Source: Prevotella sp. (GTDB taxonomy: Bacteria > Bacteroidota > Bacteroidia > Bacteroidales > Bacteroidaceae). From it: DNA of 64,000 nt. The notes below the pieces were generated by a model, which did not search any database, was not told the DNA's origin, and saw only the letters and a program-made list of their open reading frames with translations. The stretch is from the NCBI GenBank assembly GCA_017475265.1, contig JAFVFY010000022.1:1-64000 (forward strand), read 5' to 3'. The position numbers were made by a program, and so were the translations under genes. Below are positions 16,392-23,743 of this stretch, piece after piece (position 1 is the stretch's first letter; the number at the start of each line of letters is the position of its first letter).

Positions 16392-16434
16392 ACAAGGGCA
16401 GCTCCGGGCCTACTACAACAACCAACAACTATGA
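16207..16434 (+). CDS. Small conserved-looking protein overlapping the DUF4296 gene
   Basis: 75 residues starting MKKLRRIACHRL and containing the well-formed segment LTQELPQTEWLPGEVVL near the C-terminus. This resembles small uncharacterised Bacteroidota proteins with an ELPxTEWLxG motif (recalled, not searched). It overlaps the 3' end of the DUF4296 gene by 185 bp in the +1 frame, which is long for a bacterial overlap. Either both are translated or the DUF4296 gene truly ends earlier after a sequencing or evolutionary frameshift. No function is known. Confidence 0.5.
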   Translation: MKKLRRIACHRLVLPPEMDSPLLSTPSVLEIQSGVAVRWYTLTQELPQTEWLPGEVVLSHDEQGQLRAYYNNQQL

Positions 16435-16440
16435 AAATAA

Positions 16441-16495
16441 AAGACAATTCGTTAAATTCGTGTAATTCGTTAAATTCGTGTAATTCGTTGTTTTA
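16441..16495. repeat. AATTCGTGT tandem phrase
   Basis: Four to five copies of AATTCGTTA/AATTCGTGT fill the gap before the nucleoside transporter gene. Confidence 0.75.
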
Positions 16496-16508
16496 AAAAT
16501 AGTAAGTT

Positions 16509-17849
16509 ATGAACACGAAAGTACGTTTGGCAGTAATGAGCTTCTTGGAGTTCGCTGTCTGGGGAGCCTACCTCACATGCATGGGCAACTATCTCGGGAC
16601 CGCCGGCCTGGGTTCGTCGATAGCCTGGTTCTACGCCATCCAGGGCTTCGTATCCATCTTCATGCCCACCCTCATGGGCATCGTGGCCGACAAGTATATC
16701 CAGCCACAGCGACTGCTAGGTCTCTGTCACTTGGTGGCAGGAGCAGCCATGCTCTGCTGCTGGTGGTTTGGCTATCAGTCGGGCTTCGGCAACGAGCTGA
16801 CCAACAAGAGCGCCTTCGTCACCATGTATGCCATCAGCGTTGGTTTCTTCATGCCCACCATCGCCTTGCAGAACACGGCAGCCTTCACCATCCTGAAGAA
16901 CAACGGTATGGACACTGTGAAGGACTTCCCGCCCATCCGTGTGCTGGGCACCGTGGGCTTCATCGCTACGATGTGGTTTGTCAACTGCGCCGTGTGGGAT
17001 GACAACGGTTTTTCGTTTACATTGGCCGAGAGTGCCTATAAGTTCCAGTACACCTACATGCAGTTCTTTGTCTCCGGCGTACTCAGCCTTGTGCTCTTTG
17101 CCTACTGCTTTACCCTGCCAGAATGCCGCTTAGGGGCAGGCCCTGTGCCAGCCCGCCGCAAGTCGCTCTCTGAACTGCTTGGCCTGAACGCCTTCCGCCT
17201 GTTCAAGACGAAGAAGATGGCGTTGTTCTTCATCTTCTCAGCCCTACTGGGCATGTGCCTCCAGGTGACCAATGGCTATGCCGGCCCCTTCATCACCAGT
17301 TTCAAGGGTGACCCGGCCTTTGCCGACACCTTCGCTGCCAACAACGCCACGCTGCTCACCTCTCTCTCGCAAATCAGCGAGGCCCTGTGTATACTCCTCA
17401 TTCCCTTCTTCCTCCGTCGCTACGGCATCAAGGTGGTCATGCTCATGGCCATGTTCGCCTGGGTGTTCCGCTTCGGCTTCTTCGGCATCGGCAATCCCGC
17501 CATGCCCGGCGTGCTGCTCTTTGTCCTGTCGTGCATTGTCTATGGCGTGGCCTTCGACTTCTTCAATGTCGCTGGCGGCATCTTCGTAGACCAAGAGTGC
17601 GCCCCCGACGTCAAGGCATCGGCACAGGGACTCTTTATGATGATGACCAACGGCATCGGCGCCACCGTGGGCACTCTGACTGCCGGCGAAATTGTTAATC
17701 ACTTCTGCCAGTGGCAGGACGGCTATCTGCTTGGCGACTGGCAGAACTGCTGGTTCGTCTTCGCTGCCTTCGCCCTCGTCATTGGCATCGCCTTCGCCAT
17801 TATGTTCAATCCAGATAAAGGAAAGGAAAAAATAAATTGTAAATCGTAA
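16509..17849 (+). CDS. Nucleoside:H+ symporter, MFS (NupG/XapB type)
   Basis: 446 residues with about twelve hydrophobic segments. The start MSFLEFAVWGAYLTCMGNYL and the following FYAIQGFVSIFMPTLMGIVADKYI follow the nucleoside-proton symporter branch of the major facilitator superfamily. It should import nucleosides across the inner membrane for salvage. The conserved FDFFNVAGGIFVDQE segment occurs in helix 10-11. It is in the same direction as lspA/DUF4296, with a repeat spacer before it, and is followed 21 bp later by the MerR gene. Confidence 0.87.
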   Translation: MNTKVRLAVMSFLEFAVWGAYLTCMGNYLGTAGLGSSIAWFYAIQGFVSIFMPTLMGIVADKYIQPQRLLGLCHLVAGAAMLCCWWFGYQSGFGNELTNKSAFVTMYAISVGFFMPTIALQNTAAFTILKNNGMDTVKDFPPIRVLGTVGFIATMWFVNCAVWDDNGFSFTLAESAYKFQYTYMQFFVSGVLSLVLFAYCFTLPECRLGAGPVPARRKSLSELLGLNAFRLFKTKKMALFFIFSALLGMCLQVTNGYAGPFITSFKGDPAFADTFAANNATLLTSLSQISEALCILLIPFFLRRYGIKVVMLMAMFAWVFRFGFFGIGNPAMPGVLLFVLSCIVYGVAFDFFNVAGGIFVDQECAPDVKASAQGLFMMMTNGIGATVGTLTAGEIVNHFCQWQDGYLLGDWQNCWFVFAAFALVIGIAFAIMFNPDKGKEKINCKS

Positions 17850-17866
17850 ATTGTCAAATTGTATAT
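17832..17866. repeat. AAATCGTAAATTG phrase
   Basis: Short copies of AAATTGTAAATCGTAAATTGT run from the end of the transporter gene to the MerR start. The same phrase occurs at 41463-41527. Confidence 0.6.
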
Positions 17867-17870
17867 TCCT

Positions 17871-18221
17871 ATGGCACTTAACTTGAATAAAAACCTGAAG
17901 CTCTACTACTCCATTCGTGAGGTGGCCGAGATGTTCGACCTCAATGAGAGCACCCTCCGTTTTTGGGAGACGGAGTTTCCTTACCTGAAGCCCAAGACGC
18001 AAGGCCCAAACAAGGTGCGTCAGTATTCCGAGAAAGACATTGAGCAGATACGCCTCATTCACAACCTCGTGAAGGTGCGTGGCTTCAAGATTTCTGCTGC
18101 GAAGAAAATCATCAACCAGAACCGCAGCGGTGCCGACATGAAGGCCGAAGTCATCTCCCGGCTCATCACCGTGCGGGACGACTTGCAGAAACTGAAGCAC
18201 CAGCTCGACGGATTACAATAA
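17871..18221 (+). CDS. MerR-family helix-turn-helix regulator
   Basis: 116 residues. The N-terminal winged helix reads YYSIREVAEMFDLNESTLRFWE, the MerR recognition motif, followed by LRPKTQGPN-like residues and a short dimerisation helix (VISRLITVRDDLQKLKHQL). There is no effector-binding domain, as in the short MerR proteins common in Bacteroidota. The target is unknown; its neighbour is the nucleoside transporter. The TTG at 17859 is in repeat sequence, so ATG 17871 is the start. Confidence 0.88.
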   Translation: MALNLNKNLKLYYSIREVAEMFDLNESTLRFWETEFPYLKPKTQGPNKVRQYSEKDIEQIRLIHNLVKVRGFKISAAKKIINQNRSGADMKAEVISRLITVRDDLQKLKHQLDGLQ

Positions 18222-18270
18222 TTCCTTATTTCTTTATTAACGGGTCTTTCCCACGACAAACTACAAGAAT

Positions 18271-20826
18271 ATGAAGTATCTTGCGTTGCTCTTTTTCTCT
18301 CTGATGACCATGAGTATGGTCACCACCGTAGGAGCTGGCCCCAAATTCTGCCCACAGCAATCCGGAGACAGTATTCCTACTAAGGACAGTATTCCTACCA
18401 AGGACACCATCCCTGCTCGTGACAGTATTCCCGCCGACTCATTGAAGGCCGATACACTGAAGACCGAGAAGAAAGCTCCGAAGAAAGAGGAGACCGAATA
18501 TCAGAAACTGCTGAAGAAAGGCGGCAGCACGCAGGAGGGGCTCTTCCTACTTCGCCATATCGAGGATAAATATTACTTCGAGGTGCCCGACTCTATGCTA
18601 GGTCGCTTGATGCTTTGCGTGAGCCGCTTCACCGCCGTGCCTCAGAACTTCGGACAGTTTGCCGGCGAAGAGGTGAACGACTGTGCCTTCTACCTGGAGC
18701 AGCGCGACACATCTCAGATTCTCATGCGACAATATGTGCAAAGCCATATTGCCGACGAGGGCGACAACATCATGCGCACGCTGGAGCAGTCGACCATCGA
18801 CCCCATCGTACAGGCCTTTAAGATTATCGGTACCAATCCTGACACCAAAGAACCGCTCATAGATGTGACGCCGCTCTTCAAGGGCGGTAGTCCGCTGACG
18901 AACCTTTCCAGTGGTCTGAGCACATCGCTGAAGCTCGGCGGGTTACAGGCTGACCGAACGTATATCGACACTATCAAAGTATTTTCCACGAACATCGAGG
19001 TACAGACCACACGCACATACGGTGCAACGGCAGGACGCTCGGAAGCTTCCAGAACTGGAGCCATCACCCTGGGTATGAACACCAGCGTGGTATTGCTGCC
19101 AAAGGAACCCATGCGCCGCCGTTTGTGGGATGAGCGCGTAGGCTACTTCGTGAACAATTTTGTGCGCTTCAGCGACGAGCAGCGCAAGACGGAGCACGAG
19201 TCGTTCATCTCGCGCTATCGTCTCGTGCCGAAGGACAAGAAGCGTTACCTGAATGGACAGCTCACAGAGCCGGAGAAGCAGATTGTCTACTACATTGACC
19301 CTGCAACACCGAAGAAGTGGATTCCGTATCTCATACAGGGCGTGAACGACTGGAATACAGCCTTTGAAGCGGCAGGATTCAAGAATGCCATCAAGGCTGA
19401 AGTGCTGCCCGACGACGGTTCTGTGAGCCTCGAAGACGCACGCTTTTCTGCCCTGCGTTATTTACCTTCGGAGACGGAGAACGCCTATGGCCCAAGAATC
19501 GTAGACCCACGCTCGGGTGAGATTATCGAGGCTCATGTGTGCTGGTACCACAACGTGATGAACCTGCTCACGAAATGGTACATCGTGCAATGCGGAGCCG
19601 TCGACAAGCGGGCACGCTCGATGAAATTTGATGACAAGCTCATGGGGCAGCTCATTCGTTTTGTCAGCAGCCACGAGGTAGGCCACACACTTGGTCTGCG
19701 CCACAACATGGGAGCATCGTTTGCCACACCCGTGGAGAAGCTGCGTGACAAGGCTTGGGTAGAGAAGAACGGCCACACGGCAAGCATCATGGACTACGCC
19801 CGCTTCAACTACGTAGCACAGCCAGAAGACAATATCGGCGAGAAAGGTCTCTTCCCCCGCATCAACGACTACGACCGCTGGGCCATCAAGTGGGGCTACC
19901 AATGGCGCCCAGAGTTCAAGGACGAATATGAGGAGAAGGAGAAGTTGATGACCGAGACAACTGCGACGCTAAAGGCCAACCCGCGACTGTGGTTCGGGGG
20001 TGAGGGACGTAACGACGATGCCCGTGCTCAGACCGAGGACTTGGGAGACAATAGCGTGAAAGCCTCAGAATACGGCATCAAGAACCTGAAGCGCGTGATG
20101 GATGCTCTGCCGCAATGGACACATCAGGATAACGACCAGTACGAAGACTTGCAGACGATGTACAGGGCCGTACAGGATCAGTACATGCGCTACGTGAACC
20201 ACGTTGCCAGCAATATCGGCTCGAAATACCATAATAATATGCCCGGCAAAGACGTCATCGAGGACATCCCCGCCTGGCGTGAGAAAGAAGCCATGCAGTT
20301 CATCGCCGACTACGTCTTTGATGCGCCGGAGTGGCTCTATCCGCAGAACATCATCAGCAAGACCGCCACCGATGCCACACAGGACAACAACCAGCGGCAG
20401 GACGCCATTCTCACCCGCATGATGGCTATTACGCCTCTTGCACAGATGGCATCCCGCGATGCACGCCCTGATGTCTACTCAACGGAGGAATACCTCGAAG
20501 ACTTGTTTAACGCCGTGTGGAAACCCATCGACAGCCAAAACAAGTGGAAGGCTATGGCGCGGCGACACCTGCAACGTACATACGTGCAGAACTTGAACAA
20601 GCTACTCACCCCTACCGAGGCGGAGTTGAAGTCGGCTGTTAACCAGCGTAGCTATAACACCGATGCCCTCCTCTACGTGGCTCTACAGCTAAAGAAACTC
20701 GAAGACTACTGCCGACAGCAACTCGACGCACAAGGCACAACAGAACTAAACCGCCTGCACTACGAAGACGTGCTGAGGGAACTGAAGCTCATTAATGAAC
20801 GCCGTACAAAGATTGTTTGTGAATAA
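18271..20826 (+). CDS. Large secreted zinc-dependent metalloprotease (DUF5117/DUF4953 type)
   Basis: 851 residues with a signal peptide. The zinc site is HEVGHTLGLRHNMGAS, a metzincin-like HExxHxxGxxH. Upstream parts match the order DUF5118-DUF5117 seen in large Bacteroidota metalloproteases; the region after the zinc site corresponds to DUF4953. Substrate unknown; it would act in the periplasm or outside. Residues about 30-52 are a 6-residue repeat (DSIPTK) encoded by 18-bp tandem copies, followed by a Lys/Glu-rich linker, giving a flexible N-terminal stalk. It is followed 13 bp later by uvrA. Confidence 0.88.
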   Translation: MKYLALLFFSLMTMSMVTTVGAGPKFCPQQSGDSIPTKDSIPTKDTIPARDSIPADSLKADTLKTEKKAPKKEETEYQKLLKKGGSTQEGLFLLRHIEDKYYFEVPDSMLGRLMLCVSRFTAVPQNFGQFAGEEVNDCAFYLEQRDTSQILMRQYVQSHIADEGDNIMRTLEQSTIDPIVQAFKIIGTNPDTKEPLIDVTPLFKGGSPLTNLSSGLSTSLKLGGLQADRTYIDTIKVFSTNIEVQTTRTYGATAGRSEASRTGAITLGMNTSVVLLPKEPMRRRLWDERVGYFVNNFVRFSDEQRKTEHESFISRYRLVPKDKKRYLNGQLTEPEKQIVYYIDPATPKKWIPYLIQGVNDWNTAFEAAGFKNAIKAEVLPDDGSVSLEDARFSALRYLPSETENAYGPRIVDPRSGEIIEAHVCWYHNVMNLLTKWYIVQCGAVDKRARSMKFDDKLMGQLIRFVSSHEVGHTLGLRHNMGASFATPVEKLRDKAWVEKNGHTASIMDYARFNYVAQPEDNIGEKGLFPRINDYDRWAIKWGYQWRPEFKDEYEEKEKLMTETTATLKANPRLWFGGEGRNDDARAQTEDLGDNSVKASEYGIKNLKRVMDALPQWTHQDNDQYEDLQTMYRAVQDQYMRYVNHVASNIGSKYHNNMPGKDVIEDIPAWREKEAMQFIADYVFDAPEWLYPQNIISKTATDATQDNNQRQDAILTRMMAITPLAQMASRDARPDVYSTEEYLEDLFNAVWKPIDSQNKWKAMARRHLQRTYVQNLNKLLTPTEAELKSAVNQRSYNTDALLYVALQLKKLEDYCRQQLDAQGTTELNRLHYEDVLRELKLINERRTKIVCE

Positions 20827-20839
20827 GATAATATAAGTT

Positions 20840-23743
20840 TTGAGCCAGGAATATATCGAAATAAAGGGTGCGAGGGTGAACAACCTGAAGAACGTGGACG
20901 TAAAGCTACCACGTGACAAGTTCATTGTCATTGCCGGCGTGAGCGGTAGTGGCAAGTCATCGCTGGCTTTCGACACCCTTTATGCCGAAGGGCAGCGGCG
21001 CTACGTGGAGAGCCTGTCAAGCTACGCCCGTCAGTTCCTGGGCAGGATGAACAAACCTGAGTGCGACTTCATCCGAGGCATCCCACCCGCCATTGCCATC
21101 GAGCAGAAAGTCATCGCCCGTAACCCACGTTCCACTGTAGGTACCTCGACGGAAATCTACGAATACATGCGGTTGCTTTTTGCCCGCATTGGCCATACCT
21201 ACTCTCCCATTAGCGGACAGGAGGTGAAGAAACACACGACGGAAGATGTCGTCCGTCGCATGCAGGAGTTCTCCGAGGGCACGAAGTTCCTGGTTCTCGC
21301 CCCCCTCATCGTCCCCGAAGGCAGAAGCATAGAGCAGCAGCTGAAAGCCAGCCTTTTACAAGGTTATAGTCGCCTCATAGCCCCCCAGGCTCCCCTTTCA
21401 GCCCCCGAGGGGGCTACGATAGTCCGCATCGATGACTATTTAGACTCACTTTCCTCCAAGGGCATAACTATAGAAGTCCCCTCGGGGGCCGTAGGGGGGG
21501 CTTCAGGCTTGTATCTCGTTATCGACCGTCTCTCCGCCTCCTCCGATAAGGAAGTCATCGACCGTCTAGTAGACTCTTCCGAAACTGCTTTCTACGAAGG
21601 TCACGGCGAGATGCGCCTGATGGTTCTCCCATCAGGACTCAGCTACGACTTCTCCACCCGTTTCGAGGCCGACGGTATGACCTTCGAGGAGCCCTCCGAC
21701 CAACTCTTTTCGTTCAACTCTCCCGCCGGGGCCTGTCCGGAATGTCAGGGCTTCGGCAAGATTATCGGCATAGACGAGCACCTCGTCATCCCCAATACTT
21801 CTCTCTCTGTCTACGACGGCTGTGTGCAGCCCTGGCACGGCGAGAAGCTTGGCGAGTGGAAAGAGTGGTTCATACAGCATGCCGTGCACGATGACTTCCC
21901 TATCTTCGAACCATACTACAACCTGACGCAGAAGCAGAGAGACTGGCTGTGGCATGGACTGCCCTCAGACCGCAAGGCAAAGGAGAAACCCTGCATCGAT
22001 TTCTTCTTCGACATGGTGCGCGAGAGCCAGTACAAGATACAATACCGCGTGATGCTGGCCCGCTATCGCGGTAAGACCACCTGCCCCAAGTGTCACGGCA
22101 CCCGCCTGAAGCCAGAGGCCAACTACGTGAAGATTGCCGGGCGCAGCATCACCGACCTTGTGGAGATGCCGGTCGTCAGGTTGAAGGAGTGGTTCGACCA
22201 GCTTCAACTCTCCACTCAGGAAATGGAGATTGGCCGTCGTCTGCTCACCGAGATAACGTCGCGTCTACAGTTCCTTCTCGACGTAGGACTAGGCTATCTC
22301 ACGCTCAACCGTTTGTCGAACACCCTTAGCGGCGGCGAGAGCCAGCGCATCAACCTCTGCACGTCGCTTGGCTCCAGCCTTGTGGGATCGCTTTATATCC
22401 TTGACGAGCCGTCGATAGGTCTCCATTCCCGAGATACCGACAGACTGATAAAAGTGCTCAAACAACTACAGGCACTAGGTAACACCGTGGTCGTGGTAGA
22501 GCACGACGAAGAAATCATGCGTGCTGCCGACTGGCTCATCGACGTGGGGCCTGATGCCGGACGGCTAGGAGGAGAGATTGTGTATGAGGGAAGTTTGAAG
22601 GAGTTAGAAGAAGGTAAAAGTAGTAAAAAGAAGTTAGAGGTCGATAGCGCTACAACTTGTAGCTCCTATACAATAAAATATCTTACCGGTCAAGAAATCC
22701 TCCCCGTACCCACATCCCGTCGTCCCTGGAACCAGTATATCGACATCCGCCAGGCACGGATGAACAACCTGCGGGGCATCGACGTGAAGATACCGCTGAA
22801 CGTGATGACCGTCGTCACGGGTGTCTCTGGCAGCGGCAAGTCGAGCCTCATCAAGGGAATCCTCTATCCTGCATTGAAGCGTCACCTCGGCGAGGTCTTC
22901 GACGCTCCAGGCGAGTACGGCGGTATGGGTGGTGACGTGGATGCCATCAAGCGTGTGGAATTCGTAGACCAGAATCCCATCGGCAAGTCCACTCGTTCGA
23001 ACCCTGCCACCTACGTCAAGGCATACGATGCTATCCGTGAACTCTTTTCCGAGCAGCCTTTGGCCCAGCAGATGGGCTTCACGCCGCAGTACTTCTCATT
23101 CAACACCGATGGCGGACGCTGCGACGAGTGCAAGGGTGCAGGCACCATCACCGTCGAGATGCAATTCATGGCCGACATCGTGCTGGAGTGCGAAGCCTGT
23201 CATGGTCACCGTTTCAAGAGCGACATCCTCGACGTGAAGTACAAAGGGAAGAACATCGACGACGTGCTGAATATGACCATTGAGGAGGCTATCGAGTTTT
23301 TCAATGCTCAACCCTCAAATCTCAATGCTCAAATCGTAAAGCGCCTCCGTCCCCTCTACGACGTCGGCCTGGGCTACATCAAGCTAGGCCAGAACTCCTC
23401 AAGCCTCTCTGGTGGAGAGAACCAGCGCGTAAAGCTGGCCTATTTCATTGGGCAGGAGAAGGCAGAGCCCACACTCTTCATCTTCGACGAGCCCACCACA
23501 GGTCTTCACTTCCACGACATCGCCCGACTGCTGAAGTCAATGGACGCGCTGATAGAGCGTGGCCACACCATATTAATTATAGAACACAACCTTGACGTCA
23601 TCAAGATGGCCGACCACGTCATAGACCTCGGCCCCGAGGGTGGCGACCGTGGCGGCAACCTCGTCATAGCGGGAACGCCCGAAGAGGTGGCCAAGTGCAA
23701 AGACAGCATCACAGGACAATATCTTAAACATAAATTGGCATGA
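20840..23743 (+). CDS. uvrA: Excinuclease ABC subunit A
   Basis: 967 residues. It has two ABC ATPase halves, each with Walker A GVSGSGKSSL, ABC signatures LSGGESQR and LSGGENQR, and Walker B ILDEPSIGLH and IFDEPTTGLH. Zinc-finger cysteines appear in CPECQGFG, CPKCHGTR, CDECKGAG and CEACHGH. It scans DNA for lesions with UvrB. An in-frame stop (20834) lies just before, and no ATG is near, so the start must be TTG 20840. In-frame foreign stretches are a two-armed palindrome near residues 181-223, a Lys/Ser-rich linker near 592, and a TCAAATC phrase near residue 822. Bacteroidota often carry two UvrA paralogues; this resembles the one reading ARQFLGRM. Confidence 0.95.
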   Translation: MSQEYIEIKGARVNNLKNVDVKLPRDKFIVIAGVSGSGKSSLAFDTLYAEGQRRYVESLSSYARQFLGRMNKPECDFIRGIPPAIAIEQKVIARNPRSTVGTSTEIYEYMRLLFARIGHTYSPISGQEVKKHTTEDVVRRMQEFSEGTKFLVLAPLIVPEGRSIEQQLKASLLQGYSRLIAPQAPLSAPEGATIVRIDDYLDSLSSKGITIEVPSGAVGGASGLYLVIDRLSASSDKEVIDRLVDSSETAFYEGHGEMRLMVLPSGLSYDFSTRFEADGMTFEEPSDQLFSFNSPAGACPECQGFGKIIGIDEHLVIPNTSLSVYDGCVQPWHGEKLGEWKEWFIQHAVHDDFPIFEPYYNLTQKQRDWLWHGLPSDRKAKEKPCIDFFFDMVRESQYKIQYRVMLARYRGKTTCPKCHGTRLKPEANYVKIAGRSITDLVEMPVVRLKEWFDQLQLSTQEMEIGRRLLTEITSRLQFLLDVGLGYLTLNRLSNTLSGGESQRINLCTSLGSSLVGSLYILDEPSIGLHSRDTDRLIKVLKQLQALGNTVVVVEHDEEIMRAADWLIDVGPDAGRLGGEIVYEGSLKELEEGKSSKKKLEVDSATTCSSYTIKYLTGQEILPVPTSRRPWNQYIDIRQARMNNLRGIDVKIPLNVMTVVTGVSGSGKSSLIKGILYPALKRHLGEVFDAPGEYGGMGGDVDAIKRVEFVDQNPIGKSTRSNPATYVKAYDAIRELFSEQPLAQQMGFTPQYFSFNTDGGRCDECKGAGTITVEMQFMADIVLECEACHGHRFKSDILDVKYKGKNIDDVLNMTIEEAIEFFNAQPSNLNAQIVKRLRPLYDVGLGYIKLGQNSSSLSGGENQRVKLAYFIGQEKAEPTLFIFDEPTTGLHFHDIARLLKSMDALIERGHTILIIEHNLDVIKMADHVIDLGPEGGDRGGNLVIAGTPEEVAKCKDSITGQYLKHKLA
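21380..21508. repeat. Two-armed palindromic element inside uvrA
   Basis: The left arm (21380-21415: CCCCCCAGGCTCCCC, then CCCCCGAGGGGG) is matched inversely by the right arm (21477-21508). The centre of about 60 bp is read as IVRIDDYLDSLSSKG. The whole is in frame and sits in the UvrB-binding/insertion region. Confidence 0.7.
23301..23336. repeat. CTCAAATCTCAATG phrase inside uvrA
   Basis: Tandem TCAATGCTCAA/CCTCAAATC copies read as NAQPSNLNAQIV between two conserved UvrA segments. Confidence 0.65.
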
